A stretch of DNA of 64,000 nucleotides from CAYYKK01 sp046351395 (GTDB lineage: Bacteria; Myxococcota_A; Polyangia; Polyangiales; Polyangiaceae): assembly GCA_046351395.1 (NCBI GenBank), contig JAXLYP010000016.1:124001-188000 (forward strand), read 5' to 3'. Position numbers and translations under genes: made by a program. Numbering within the stretch: the first letter of the stretch is position 1; the number at the start of each line of letters is the position of its first letter. The notes beneath the pieces are model-generated. The model did no database searches, was not told the origin of the DNA, and saw only the letters and a list, made by a program, of their open reading frames with translations. Shown piece after piece: positions 16,988 to 26,238 of the stretch.

Positions 16988-17444
16988 TCCGTCGGGCTCC
17001 GATTCGATCCGCCGTTGGGCGGGCCAGATGGGCGGGGTCTCCTTGGAAGGGGACCCTCGGGTCTGCGGGCGTCGGTGAGTCCCTTACGGGCGACCTACCA
17101 GGGGTACAGCCAAGCTCTTGTACTGCGTCTCGCGTCTCTAGCTTCGCGCCGGGAGACTCGAGTAAGCCGATGTAGGATAAGGTGGCACAACCCCGTGGAG
17201 CGGGGCAAGAAGTAGCGACCTCCACCGACGCGTTCAAGACAAATGAGCTATCACGCCACATACCAGGCGAGGCGCGGCGTACCCCATTCCCAAATTGCCG
17301 TTTAAATAAGAACGGTTACGGATGAACATTCAACCAAATCATGGGTGGGAGAGAAGCGCATGTGTTGGTGCATGAACACACGCTGAGTCCGCGCATCCAC
17401 TCGACCTTCGAAGGAAGCCACCGCACACGCGAGCAACGCCCGCT
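16988..17444. other. 457-base gap with an AT-rich patch; no gene seen
   Basis: No credible coding frame. Bases 17281-17340 have only 24 G or C out of 60, far below the surroundings. Short inverted repeats are present at 17191-17205 (CCCCG/CGGGG, 5-base loop) and 17361-17380 (TGTGTT/AACACA, 8-base loop). The region could hold the promoter and a leader for the small membrane protein gene, or an unrecognised RNA; I recognise no known RNA family. Confidence 0.4.
17304..17333 (-). promoter_or_regulatory. possible sigma70-type promoter
   Basis: On the minus strand TTGAAT and TTATTT are separated by 18 bases inside the AT-rich patch, about 320 bases upstream of the 54-residue membrane protein gene. 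Weak match to both boxes; the local drop in GC content is the main support. Confidence 0.25.
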
Positions 17445-17855
17445 CTACGGGTGACCAGCGGCGCGAATGCGCTTCACGAGCAACTGGACTGCACGTTCCG
17501 GGAGGGACTCGAACGGAGGCATCTTCCCTTTGCCGGAGCGGATCGACGCCGCCATCTGCTCGTCCGTCAACCCGCCCAGGAACTCAGGCTTCGTCAGGTC
17601 GGGTGCATTTACGGCGGGGCCCATCGGGCCATCCCCCTGACCGAAACGGCCGTGGCACCGCTGACAGTTCTTCGACCAGGTCAACTCCATCAGCTCCGGC
17701 TCGTCCGAGGCCTCCACGCGCTGCTTGACGCGACCGCCATTGTTCTTGGCCTGTTCCGTCTTGTCGTGGTCCGCGGGCTTCCACTCGCGCACGGGGCCCG
17801 GATCCGGCGAGCACGCGGAGAGCGCGACGAGGCTCAGCAGGAGCGCGGCCTTCAT
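17445..17855 (-). CDS. cytochrome c-type lipoprotein
   Basis: A 136-residue protein with a lipoprotein signal (LSAC, Cys15) and one haem-binding CxxCH motif, Cys64-Cys67-His68. Met112 in GKGKMPPF is the likely axial ligand. The GRFGQGDGPMG and DLTKPEFLGGL segments are typical of class I cytochromes. It is expected to be anchored at the outer or inner membrane facing the periplasm and to carry electrons. No oxidase or reductase gene is adjacent; the upstream neighbour, 106 bases away on the same strand, is an OmpA-type lipoprotein. Confidence 0.88.
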   Translation of the reverse strand: MKAALLLSLVALSACSPDPGPVREWKPADHDKTEQAKNNGGRVKQRVEASDEPELMELTWSKNCQRCHGRFGQGDGPMGPAVNAPDLTKPEFLGGLTDEQMAASIRSGKGKMPPFESLPERAVQLLVKRIRAAGHP

Positions 17856-17894
17856 TTCGGTTGGGGCATACTCGCGCGAAGGGAGGGCCGGGGA

Positions 17895-17931
17895 CAAAAA
17901 GCGAAGGCCCGAGCGACGATGGCTCGGGCCT
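17895..17931 (-). terminator. intrinsic terminator after the OmpA-type gene
   Basis: On the minus strand a 10-base perfect stem (AGGCCCGAGC / GCTCGGGCCT, 7-base loop, 17905-17931) is followed within a few bases by TTTTT. It lies about 30 bases after the OmpA-type stop codon at 17962 and before the cytochrome gene, so those two genes are probably separate transcripts. Confidence 0.7.
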
Positions 17932-17961
17932 CGCGACTTCGAAGCGAAGGGAGCTAGCGGC

Positions 17962-18609
17962 TCACGGGCAGACCTTGCCGGCCGGTTCGCTGCGCCCGCC
18001 GCCATCGATCGGGACGTCGTGGCCCTTGTCGTCCTTGACGGGCTTGCCGTTCTCCGTGGCGACGATGAAATCGACGCGGCGATTCCGCGCCTTGTTCTCC
18101 GGGGTGTCGTTCGGGACGGGGTTGCCGTTGTCGTCCGTCGCCGGAGTCGTCTCGCCGAAGCCGACCGCAAGCAGGCGCTTGCAGTCGAGCCCCTTCGCCA
18201 CGAGCCACGCGCTCACGGCGAGCGCGCGCTGCTTCGACAGATCCATGTTCGCCTTCTCCTCGCCATCGGTGTCGGTGTGACCCTCGATGCGGAGCAGGTT
18301 GACCTGGGGGTTCTCATCCATGAACTGCTTCACGACCTCGAGGATGGGCTCGGACTCCGGCGCCAGGATGGCGGTCCCCGTGGTGAACGTGATGGGTCCC
18401 GGAAGCTCGACCTTGTTCTTCTTACGGACGACCTTGATCCGGATCGGCTTCGGCTTCGCCGTCGGCGCCGCGGTCGCCGTCTGCTGGGGGGTCGGCGTCG
18501 CCGTCGGGGTCGGCGTCTCCTCGCCGGTGGTCAGGGTGAACTTGCATCCCGCGGCGAATGCACCGAGCAGAAGGGAGGAGCAGAGGACGGGGAATACGAG
18601 TTTTCGCAT
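17962..18609 (-). CDS. OmpA-type peptidoglycan-binding lipoprotein
   Basis: A 215-residue lipoprotein: signal with lipobox AAGC (Cys22), a Thr/Pro-rich linker at 31-56, then an OmpA C-terminal domain (about 65-185) with EGHTDTDG (109-116), LSKQRA (124-129) and ARNRRVD (174-180). Asp113 and the Arg residues are the diaminopimelate-binding set, so it probably ties the outer membrane to peptidoglycan, like Pal. The ATG at 18609 has AAGGAG nine bases upstream, which excludes a longer upstream frame. A 35-residue acidic/Gly tail follows the domain. No Tol genes are nearby. Confidence 0.9.
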   Translation of the reverse strand: MRKLVFPVLCSSLLLGAFAAGCKFTLTTGEETPTPTATPTPQQTATAAPTAKPKPIRIKVVRKKNKVELPGPITFTTGTAILAPESEPILEVVKQFMDENPQVNLLRIEGHTDTDGEEKANMDLSKQRALAVSAWLVAKGLDCKRLLAVGFGETTPATDDNGNPVPNDTPENKARNRRVDFIVATENGKPVKDDKGHDVPIDGGGRSEPAGKVCP

Positions 18610-18884
18610 GGGGAGGGTCTCCTTCGAATAAGGCGCAGGGTGCGGAGGAGACCTCAACAGGGTCTCGGCTCGCAAGAAGTTTGACTGGACAGGCCCAAGG
18701 GCCAGGGTTGGACGAGAAGTGGGGTCGAGCTCTTCAACGGGACTTCGCGTTCGCCGGGGTGCACTCCGATGCCACTCCGATGGAAGAGTGGCGTGGCCAC
18801 ACGGCCAACTCGTACGGCGGAGGAGGTTCGATCTTCCCGACTGAACGGACGCTTTGCGGTCCCGCGACGGCTCATCGGCGGCTC
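18610..18884. other. gap upstream of the OmpA-type gene; no gene seen
   Basis: Together with the adjoining terminator it makes about 340 bases without a gene. It should hold the promoter of the OmpA-type gene. A 73-codon minus-strand frame here is Arg/Ser-rich without domain features and is not called. Confidence 0.4.
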
Positions 18885-18927
18885 GTCAAAACAAGAAAAC
18901 GGCGTAGCCCACGAAGGGCTACGCCGT
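18885..18927 (-). terminator. intrinsic terminator of the 18950-20041 gene
   Basis: A perfect 12-base stem (ACGGCGTAGCCC / GGGCTACGCCGT, 5-base loop, 18899-18927) is followed on the minus strand by TTTTCTTGTTTT. It begins 23 bases after the lipoprotein stop codon. This is the cleanest intrinsic terminator in the window. Confidence 0.85.
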
Positions 18928-18949
18928 CTCGGTCCCCCGAACGCTCAGC

Positions 18950-20041
18950 TCACATCCCGGTGCCGGTCGACGCGCTGCTGCTCGTCGTCATCGCGCACTT
19001 GTCCTCCGGCGGATCCGCCTTCATCCCGACGGGGCCGAGCGTGACGGCCTGCGCCTCGAAGCCAAGGCCGATCGAGATGCCGTCGCACGTCTTGCCCGGC
19101 CCGTTCGACCCGTCCGCCATGATGTCGCTGTTCTGGCGGATCTGGTTCAGGATGCTGAGGAGCGTCGCGTTCTTCGGATCGCAGAAGTCCTTGCTGAACG
19201 TGCTCGCGAGCTTCTGGATCTGGGAGATGAGCGCTTCGGTGTTGAGTACGCCCGCGATGACGCCGCTCGTCGCCTTCGTGTGCGTGTCGTCGAGCTTCAT
19301 CGAGAGCAGCGCGGCGTTGATGTCGAGCGCGATCGTGAAACCCGCGACGGAGAGCGAGAGCGACACGGTGCCCTTCTCACCGGAGACCCACGTGTTGTCC
19401 GTGAGGTACGAGGTGTCGAAGTGGACCTTCGCGCTGTCCGCCGTCGTCCCGTTCAGGAGCTCGGGGACGATCTCCCACGTGGTCGGCGCGCCCATCGGCG
19501 TCCCATTCTTGCCGCCGAGGAGGAACGCCTTCAGCGGGTCGTAGTTCTTGTCCGCGCCGAGCGTGGGCAGGTTGATCATCACGGTGAACGACCCATCCGA
19601 GATCGCCTTCGCGACGGAGTCCTCGAGGTTCGTCGAGCCCGCGATGCTCTTCACGAGCGGGAGGATCTTCTTGCCGAACGCGTTGTCGCGGCCCTCCTTG
19701 CCGTCCGGGAACACGTCCTTCGCGGAGCCACCGCTGTTCGGCGTGCAGTGATCCGTGAGGTTCGTGGTGGTCGTGACCTTGTTGTCGAGGTCGTACCCGA
19801 GATCCTGCCACGCCGTGCTGTTGGCGGTGCCGAGCACGATCTTCGTCAACGCGATCGTCTTGCCCGTGCCGTCGCCTGGCTTGCTCCCGCTGGGGCGGCC
19901 TGGCGGATGGAAGCCTCCGCCGCCGGACGTGTCGCCGCCGCCCGTGCCGCCGTTGCCATCGTCACAGCCAACCGCGCCGACCGCGCCGACGCCGAGCAAC
20001 CCCACGGTGAGAACACTGATGAGCCAATGAGAACGAAACAT
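18950..20041 (-). CDS. large lipoprotein of unknown function
   Basis: A 363-residue lipoprotein: signal helix at 7-24, lipobox AVGC (Cys26), then a Gly/Asp/Ser-rich linker to about residue 50. The mature part is mixed alpha/beta with several conserved-looking hydrophobic strands and a Thr/Ser-rich C-terminus; no family is recognised. AGGAGG lies eight bases upstream of the ATG at 20041, fixing the start against a longer open frame. It has its own strong terminator and is divergent from dnaE across a 248-base region, so it is probably a single-gene transcript. Confidence 0.8.
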   Translation of the reverse strand: MFRSHWLISVLTVGLLGVGAVGAVGCDDGNGGTGGGDTSGGGGFHPPGRPSGSKPGDGTGKTIALTKIVLGTANSTAWQDLGYDLDNKVTTTTNLTDHCTPNSGGSAKDVFPDGKEGRDNAFGKKILPLVKSIAGSTNLEDSVAKAISDGSFTVMINLPTLGADKNYDPLKAFLLGGKNGTPMGAPTTWEIVPELLNGTTADSAKVHFDTSYLTDNTWVSGEKGTVSLSLSVAGFTIALDINAALLSMKLDDTHTKATSGVIAGVLNTEALISQIQKLASTFSKDFCDPKNATLLSILNQIRQNSDIMADGSNGPGKTCDGISIGLGFEAQAVTLGPVGMKADPPEDKCAMTTSSSASTGTGM

Positions 20042-20289
20042 ACGAGACCCTCCTAAGGGATGACCGCGGCGCGAAGCTCCCGTGGGGTTCGCACGTGCAC
20101 GCTCGCAAAACCGGATTTGTTCGCGGCCCGGATCCGGGCGCGACAAGAAACAATGTCGCTAGGCTACTCCGCGCTATCGGCGCCGACAAGACCTCATTGT
20201 GGGCCGTTCCCTGCTGCAGCGGGCGAGCGGGCGGCAAGCCGCGTGGACACGCGGTTGTGCCGGGACCGGAAGATCGATAACCCGAGGGC

Positions 20290-23200
20290 GTGTCCTCGTT
20301 CGTGCACCTCCACGTCCACAGCCAGTACTCGCTCCTCGACGGGGCCGTGCGGGTGAAGGACCTCGCGAAGCGCGCGAAGACGCTCGGGATGGACGCGGTC
20401 GCCCTCACGGACCACGGGAACATGTTCGGCGCGATCCAACACTACCTCGCCTGCAAGGACGCGGGGGTGCGGCCCATCCTGGGTTGCGAGGTCAACGTCG
20501 TCCGAGAGAGCGCGGAGCCCCCGCCCGTCCGCGCGGGCGCCTCGGCGGACGTCGCGCCCGACCTGCCCATCGACCACCTCGTCCTGCTCGCGGGATCCGC
20601 CGAGGGGTATTCGAACCTCGTTCGCATCGTCTCCGCCGGGCACCTCGACCCGAGGTCTTCGCAGGGCCCGAGCCTCGCGGAGGCGACGATCGAGGCGAAC
20701 AAGAAAGGGGTGCTCGGCCTGACGGGGTGCCTCGGCGGCGTCGTCGCGCAGCGCGTCCTCGAGCAGGGGCGGGACGCGGGCCTCGCTGCGCTCGATCGCC
20801 TGAGGTCGCGGTTCGAGCCGGGGAACCTCTACGTCGAGCTCCAGGATCACGGCCTCCCCGAGCAACCCGTCGTGAACGGCATCCTCGTCGAGATGGCGGC
20901 GGCGCTGGGCCTCCCCACCGTCGCGACGAACGACACGCATTTCATGACGCGCGACGAGGGCGAAGGGCAGCTGTTCCTCTCGTGCATCGCCCAGAACCGG
21001 CTCATCACGCACGCGCGCGACGCGCACCACGGCAGCTTCGAGATGTTCCTCAAGTCGCCCGAGGAGATGGTCCATACCTTCCGGGCCAACCCGGAGGCGA
21101 TCGCGCGCACCCTCGAGGTCGCGGAGCGCTGCACGTCGTTCAAGCTGAAGCTCGGGGAGCCCATGCTCCCCACGTTCCCCGTGCCCGAGGGGTACGACGC
21201 GGACGGCTATTTCCGGTTCGTCGCCGAGCGCGGGCTGGAGCAGCGGTTCGAGGAGCTCGCGAAGACCGGGCGCGCCGACGTCGACAAGGAGCAGTACCGC
21301 GCGCGCCTCAAGATCGAGCTCGACGTCATCTGCCAGATGAAGTTCCCGGGGTACTTCCTCATCGTTTGGGACTTCATTCGCTACGCCAAGGAGCACGGGA
21401 TTCCGGTGGGACCGGGGCGCGGGTCGGGGGCCGGGTCGCTGGTCGCCTACTCGATGCGCATCACGGATCTCGATCCGCTCCCGTACAACCTGCTGTTCGA
21501 GCGCTTCTTGAACCCCGAGCGCGTGAGCATGCCGGACTTCGACGTCGACTTCTGCATGGACCGGCGGGACGAGGTCATCCAGTACGTCGGCGAGCTCTAC
21601 GGACGACAGAGCGTCGGGCAGATCGCCGCGTTCCACGAGGAGAAGTCGCGCAGCGCGATCAAGGACATCGCGCGCGCGATGGCGATCCCCCCGCAGGACT
21701 CCCAGCGCATCGCGAGCCTCGTCCCGCAGAAGAGCCCGGGCGTGATGTACACGATCGCCGAGGCGCTCGAGGTCGAGCCGAAGCTCAAGGCGCTCCGCGA
21801 CAGCGATGGAACGATCGCGCAGCTCATCGGGAACGCGCAGCGAGTCGAGGGGATGACCCGGCACGTCGGCAAGCACGCCGCCGGCATCGTCATCAGCGAA
21901 GGACCGCTCGAGAACCACGTGCCCGTGTTCCTCGCGGACGGTCAGATCGTCACGCAGTACCACAAGGACGACGTCGAGAAGGCGGGGCTCGTCAAGTTCG
22001 ACTTCCTCGGGCTCAAGACGCTCACCGTCATCGACATCGCGCAGCGCCTCGTAAACGCGCGGCCCGACAAGCAGGGGGGCGCGAAGCTCGACGTGAACGC
22101 GTTGCCGCTCGACGACGCACACACGTACTCGCTCCTCCAATCGGGTGAGACGACGGGCGTGTTCCAGCTCGAGTCGAGCGGCATGCAGCAGCTCTTCAAG
22201 GACCTGCGGCCCGACGCGTTCGAGGACATCGTCGCCGCCGTCGCGCTCTACCGGCCCGGCCCGCTCGGCACGGGCATGGTGAAGGACTTCGTCGACTGCA
22301 AGCACGGGCGCAAGCCCATCGCGAAGATGCACGCGCTCGTCGACGAGCTCCTCAAGCCCACGTACGGCGTCATCGTCTACCAAGAGCAGGTCATGCAGGT
22401 CGCGCAGAAGCTCGCCGGGTACTCCCTCGGCGGCGCGGATCTCCTCCGACGCGCGATGGGCAAGAAGAAGCCCGAGGAGATGGCGAAGCAGAAGGCGACG
22501 TTCGTCGACGGATCGCTGAAGAACGGCGTAAGCCAGGAGGACGCGGAGCGGATCTTCGCGCTGCTCGAGTACTTCGCCGGGTACGGCTTCAACAAGAGCC
22601 ACTCTGCGGCATACGCGCTCATCACGTACCAGACCGCGTACCTGAAGGCGCACTACCCGGTCGAGTTCCTCTGCGCCCTCATGACCGCAGACCGAGACAA
22701 GATCGAGAAGGTGGTGCGCATCATCGCGGAGGGGCGCGCGTGGGGCGTCGAGATCCTCCCGCCCGCGATCAACGAGTCGCGCACGGACTTCACCGTCGTC
22801 TACCGGAAGCCCGGCGACGCGGCCGCGCGCGCGAAGAAGAACGTGCGCAAGAAGCTGAAGGGGACGCTCGACCCGCTCGATCCGAAGATCCGGTTCGGCC
22901 TCGGCGCCATCCGGGGGTGCGGCGAGTCCGCGCTCGAGGCGATCCTCGAGTCGCGCGATCGCGACGGCCCGTTCAAAGATCTCTTCGACTTCGGCGAGCG
23001 CGTGGACGGAAAGCGCGTGAACAAGGGCGTGATGGAGTCCCTCGTGCAGTGCGGCGCGTTCGACGCGACCTTCGCGGACCGAGGGATCACGCGCGCGGAG
23101 GCGTTCGCCGCGATCGACCGCGCGCTCGAGCGCTCGCGCGCCGCCACGAAGGATCGCGAGAGCGGGCAGACGAACATGTTCGCGATGTTCGCCGCGGCCG

Positions 23201-23916
23201 CCCCCGCCGTGGGGCAAGCGCGCGCCGACTACCCGAAGGCCGAAGCCTGGGACATGCGCGAGACGCTCAAGCGAGAGAAGGAATCGCTCGGGTTCTACGT
23301 GTCCGGCAACCCCCTCGATCGGTACGGCGTGGACCTCTCGCGCTTCGACGTGGTGCCGACGAGCGAGCTCGCGGCGATGCCGCCGTGGTCGAAGGTGAAG
23401 GTCGGCGGCATGGTCGAGGAGTGGCGCGTCCGCATCTTCAAAGGGGGAGGCGGGAAGGTCGCGTTCTTCAAGTTGGAGGACACGCGCGGTCAGATCGAGG
23501 TGAAGGTCAGGGAGCGGCAGATCGAGCTCTTCGAGCAGCTGCTCACGAGCCAAGAGCCGGTCCTCGTGAGCGGCAAGCTCCAGTTCCCGATGACCGACGA
23601 GGAAGACGACAACTCGGGCCCGCGCGATCCGACGGTCCTGCTCGACGAGGTGTCCCTCCTGTCGGACGCGATACGGGCGATGACGCGCGTCGTGAACCTG
23701 CGCCTGCATGCGAGCAAACACTCCCCCGAGCAGCTCGCGCGCCTGCGCACCGTGCTCGCGGCGAGCCCGGGAAACTGCGCGGTCGATTTGTTCGTCGATC
23801 TGGACGCGGGCACCGACGTGGCGATGCGCCTGCCGAGCTTCCGCGTGGAGCCCACGGACGCGCTCCTCGCGGGTCTCGAGCGGATCTTCGGGGAGAAGGT
23901 CGTCGAGCTCGTCTGA
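20290..23916 (+). CDS. dnaE: DNA polymerase III alpha subunit
   Basis: A 1208-residue replicative polymerase. The PHP domain opens with LHVHSQYSLLDG and TDHGNMFG; the polymerase core has the catalytic PDFDVDFC motif with Asp418 and Asp420, and further acidic and Lys-rich motifs such as GRGSGAGSLVAY. The tandem HhH region lies near 830-900, and an OB-fold (about 1030-1110) precedes a short C-terminal tau-binding region. Length matches the DnaE1 type. It starts with GTG at 20290; the same HVHSQYS opening begins right after, so no earlier start is needed. Convergent with the MoxR gene, 22 bases apart. Confidence 0.96.
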   Translation: MSSFVHLHVHSQYSLLDGAVRVKDLAKRAKTLGMDAVALTDHGNMFGAIQHYLACKDAGVRPILGCEVNVVRESAEPPPVRAGASADVAPDLPIDHLVLLAGSAEGYSNLVRIVSAGHLDPRSSQGPSLAEATIEANKKGVLGLTGCLGGVVAQRVLEQGRDAGLAALDRLRSRFEPGNLYVELQDHGLPEQPVVNGILVEMAAALGLPTVATNDTHFMTRDEGEGQLFLSCIAQNRLITHARDAHHGSFEMFLKSPEEMVHTFRANPEAIARTLEVAERCTSFKLKLGEPMLPTFPVPEGYDADGYFRFVAERGLEQRFEELAKTGRADVDKEQYRARLKIELDVICQMKFPGYFLIVWDFIRYAKEHGIPVGPGRGSGAGSLVAYSMRITDLDPLPYNLLFERFLNPERVSMPDFDVDFCMDRRDEVIQYVGELYGRQSVGQIAAFHEEKSRSAIKDIARAMAIPPQDSQRIASLVPQKSPGVMYTIAEALEVEPKLKALRDSDGTIAQLIGNAQRVEGMTRHVGKHAAGIVISEGPLENHVPVFLADGQIVTQYHKDDVEKAGLVKFDFLGLKTLTVIDIAQRLVNARPDKQGGAKLDVNALPLDDAHTYSLLQSGETTGVFQLESSGMQQLFKDLRPDAFEDIVAAVALYRPGPLGTGMVKDFVDCKHGRKPIAKMHALVDELLKPTYGVIVYQEQVMQVAQKLAGYSLGGADLLRRAMGKKKPEEMAKQKATFVDGSLKNGVSQEDAERIFALLEYFAGYGFNKSHSAAYALITYQTAYLKAHYPVEFLCALMTADRDKIEKVVRIIAEGRAWGVEILPPAINESRTDFTVVYRKPGDAAARAKKNVRKKLKGTLDPLDPKIRFGLGAIRGCGESALEAILESRDRDGPFKDLFDFGERVDGKRVNKGVMESLVQCGAFDATFADRGITRAEAFAAIDRALERSRAATKDRESGQTNMFAMFAAAAPAVGQARADYPKAEAWDMRETLKREKESLGFYVSGNPLDRYGVDLSRFDVVPTSELAAMPPWSKVKVGGMVEEWRVRIFKGGGGKVAFFKLEDTRGQIEVKVRERQIELFEQLLTSQEPVLVSGKLQFPMTDEEDDNSGPRDPTVLLDEVSLLSDAIRAMTRVVNLRLHASKHSPEQLARLRTVLAASPGNCAVDLFVDLDAGTDVAMRLPSFRVEPTDALLAGLERIFGEKVVELV

Positions 23917-23938
23917 GCTTCGCGCGGTCTCGCCGCGC

Positions 23939-24841
23939 TCAGCGCCCGAGCAGGGTTGGGAGCTCGGCCTCGACGCGCTCGCGGTCCTCGCGGTGCTTCA
24001 GGATCACCCCGAGGGTCTCCCGCGCGACGTCCGCGCCGAGCACGCGCGCGCCGAGCACGGCGAGCGCGCGCGCCCAGTCGAGGGTCTCTCCGATGCTCGG
24101 CGCCTTTCGGAGATCCAGCTTCCGGACCCGGTCGATGAACGCGACGAGCTGATCGGCGAGGCTCCGATCGATCCCGGGGACGCGCGCCGCGAGGATCTCG
24201 AGCTCGCGCGCGGGGGAGGGGTAGTCGAGGAACGCATGGAGGCAGCGCCGCCGGAGCGCCTCCGTCATCTCGCGCGTCGCGTTCGTCGTGAGGATGACGA
24301 GCGGCGTGTGGCGCGCGCGGACGGTGCCGATCTCCGGGATGGTGATCTGCATCTCGCCCAAGATCTCGAGCAACAGCGCCTCGAACTCGGGGTCCGCGCG
24401 GTCGACCTCGTCGACGAGGAGCACGACGGGCACGTCGCTCTCCAGGGCCTGGAGCAGCGGTCGCGCGATCAGGAACCGGCGATCGAAGAAGCTGTCCACC
24501 GACGAGCCCCGCGGCGCGCTCTCGGCGCGCGCGGCGTCCGCGCTGAACGAAGCGGACCGCTCGACCTGCACGGTGAGGATCTGCTTCGCATAGTCCCACT
24601 CGTAGAGCGCCTTCGACTCGTCCAGGCCCTCGTAGCACTGGAGTCGCACGAGGGGCCTCCCGAGGCACCGGGCGAGCGACGAGGCGAGCTCCGTCTTGCC
24701 GACGCCCGCGGGTCCCTCGACCATCAGCGGGCGGCCGAGCCGGAGGGCCAGCCAGGCGGCGACGACGGTCGCCGGATCGCTCACGTACCCGGCGGCGGCG
24801 AGGGCTTGTTCGAGCGCCTCCTTCGAAACGAAGGTTTCCAC
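23939..24841 (-). CDS. MoxR-family AAA+ ATPase
   Basis: A 300-residue AAA+ ATPase. Walker A is GPAGVGKT (43-50), Walker B is the VVLLVDEVDRADPEFE stretch, sensor 1 is LTTNATREM, and the C-terminal lid holds a GETLDWARAL helix. MoxR proteins usually act as chaperones with a von Willebrand factor A partner to insert cofactors or remodel complexes. No VWA gene is adjacent here. The GTG at 24841 is the most plausible start; upstream codons in the same frame lack a start until non-coding sequence. It is divergent from the DUF4388 gene. Confidence 0.88.
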   Translation of the reverse strand: METFVSKEALEQALAAAGYVSDPATVVAAWLALRLGRPLMVEGPAGVGKTELASSLARCLGRPLVRLQCYEGLDESKALYEWDYAKQILTVQVERSASFSADAARAESAPRGSSVDSFFDRRFLIARPLLQALESDVPVVLLVDEVDRADPEFEALLLEILGEMQITIPEIGTVRARHTPLVILTTNATREMTEALRRRCLHAFLDYPSPARELEILAARVPGIDRSLADQLVAFIDRVRKLDLRKAPSIGETLDWARALAVLGARVLGADVARETLGVILKHREDRERVEAELPTLLGR

Positions 24842-24922
24842 GACGACGCCCGGGACGCTATCACGAGCACTGAACGAAGCCCTTCGATTCTGGCTCGGCT
24901 CGTAATAAGGATAGAGACGACG

Positions 24923-26176
24923 ATGTCTGAGGAGCGCAGCGATCTCGTTCGCATCGACACCACGGGGGCCGCGCACCCCGTGGGCCGACAAGCGAGCCAG
25001 TGGATGCGCCAGCGTCAGGGGACGTTCCGGCTCATGCCCGGCCCTCCTCACCTGGTCTTCATGCGCTACGTGGGCGAGGACGGGAAGCGCGACGCCGAGG
25101 ACGGTGCGGTCTGCCGCCTCGCAGGCGAAATCACGACGCCCGGCACGCTCTGCGACGTGGTGTCGCTCGTGGCGCAAGCGGGATGGCGCGGCGAGCTCAT
25201 CGTGCAGTCCGGCCCCACCACGCGGAACGTGTACTTCGAGACCGGTCAGGTCGTCTCCGCGCACTCGACGGCCGAAGGCGAACGCCTCGGTGAGGTGCTC
25301 TATCGCTACGGGGTCCTCACCGAGGCCCAGGTCGCCGAGGTGGCGAAGGCCGTCACGCCGGAGCTCCGCTTCGGCGAGGCCGCGGTGAAGCTCGGGTACA
25401 TCTCGCGCGAGCGCCTCTTCCAGGCGATGCAGCGGCAGTGCGAGGAGGTCGTGTACGCGGTGCTCCTCGTGAGCGACGGCATGTTCTACGTCCTCGACAA
25501 CTACGACGAGACGCGCCTCATGGCCCGGATGAACCTCTCGGTGAGCTCCCTCCTGATGGAGGGGGTTCGGCGCATGGACGAGACGCGGTACTTCCGCGAG
25601 CGCATCCCGAGCGAGGAGCACGTACCCGCGCGCGTCCCGAACAAGCAGGCGCCGACGGAGGAGAACCTCCTTCCGGTCTACGAGGCGATCGACGGCAACC
25701 GCAACATCCAGGAGATCTGCCGCGTCGTCGGGCAGGGCGAGTTCGAGGTCACGCAGGCGCTCTTCCAGATGCTCCAGTCGAACACCGTCGTCGTTCATCC
25801 GCCGCGGCCCACGGGGAAGAACGCGCTCGTCGCGCGCTTCAACGAGGCGATGGCGCTCCTCATCACGGCGGTGACGGAGGCGGGGCGGTTGCCCGAGATC
25901 CGAGAACAGCTCTCGAGCTTCGCGAGCGGAGCCGGGGTGTACGACGTGCTCTTCCAGGGCGCCGGCCCCGCGGCGGACGGGACGGTCAACGCGGACCGGA
26001 TCGGTGAGAACGTCGCGATGCTCGTCGGCCCGGCCGAGAGCGAGGCGATGCTCTCCCAGTGGTTGTACGAGTACTCGTCGTTCGGTTTGTTCGTCGCAGA
26101 GCCCATCCTGCGCCAAGGGGAGGGGGGCGTGACCAAGAAGGTCGCCGAGCTCATCGCGCCCCTCGCCCCCAAATAG
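24923..26176 (+). CDS. DUF4388 (PATAN-like) domain protein
   Basis: A 417-residue cytoplasmic protein. Residues about 70-150 read GELIVQSG...VYFETGQVVSA...GERLGEVL, the pattern of DUF4388/PATAN domains found in response regulators and gliding-motility proteins. The middle (about 150-260) is helical with a second GEV-like half, and the C-terminal 130 residues are unrecognised helices ending Ala-Pro-Lys. No receiver or kinase domain is present. AAGGATAG lies upstream of the ATG at 24923. It is divergent from the MoxR gene and 62 bases upstream of the BamD-like gene on the same strand. Confidence 0.8.
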   Translation: MSEERSDLVRIDTTGAAHPVGRQASQWMRQRQGTFRLMPGPPHLVFMRYVGEDGKRDAEDGAVCRLAGEITTPGTLCDVVSLVAQAGWRGELIVQSGPTTRNVYFETGQVVSAHSTAEGERLGEVLYRYGVLTEAQVAEVAKAVTPELRFGEAAVKLGYISRERLFQAMQRQCEEVVYAVLLVSDGMFYVLDNYDETRLMARMNLSVSSLLMEGVRRMDETRYFRERIPSEEHVPARVPNKQAPTEENLLPVYEAIDGNRNIQEICRVVGQGEFEVTQALFQMLQSNTVVVHPPRPTGKNALVARFNEAMALLITAVTEAGRLPEIREQLSSFASGAGVYDVLFQGAGPAADGTVNADRIGENVAMLVGPAESEAMLSQWLYEYSSFGLFVAEPILRQGEGGVTKKVAELIAPLAPK

Positions 26177-26238
26177 TGGGTAGACGCCGTCCTTTCTGGC
26201 ACGGATCCGCGGGCCTCGGTGGTAGAACGCGCACCTCG

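Noticed and set aside
17191..17205. Hairpin as part of a structured RNA
   Set aside because: Five-base stem with no further conserved elements or tRNA, SRP or RNase P signature nearby.
16929..17261. 110-codon minus-strand frame in the gap
   Set aside because: No domain, no ribosome-binding site, and it overlaps the small membrane protein gene that reads better.
20194..23721. 1175-codon minus-strand frame
   Set aside because: It is antisense to dnaE, and its translation is Arg/Leu/Asp-rich without motifs, while dnaE carries all polymerase motifs.
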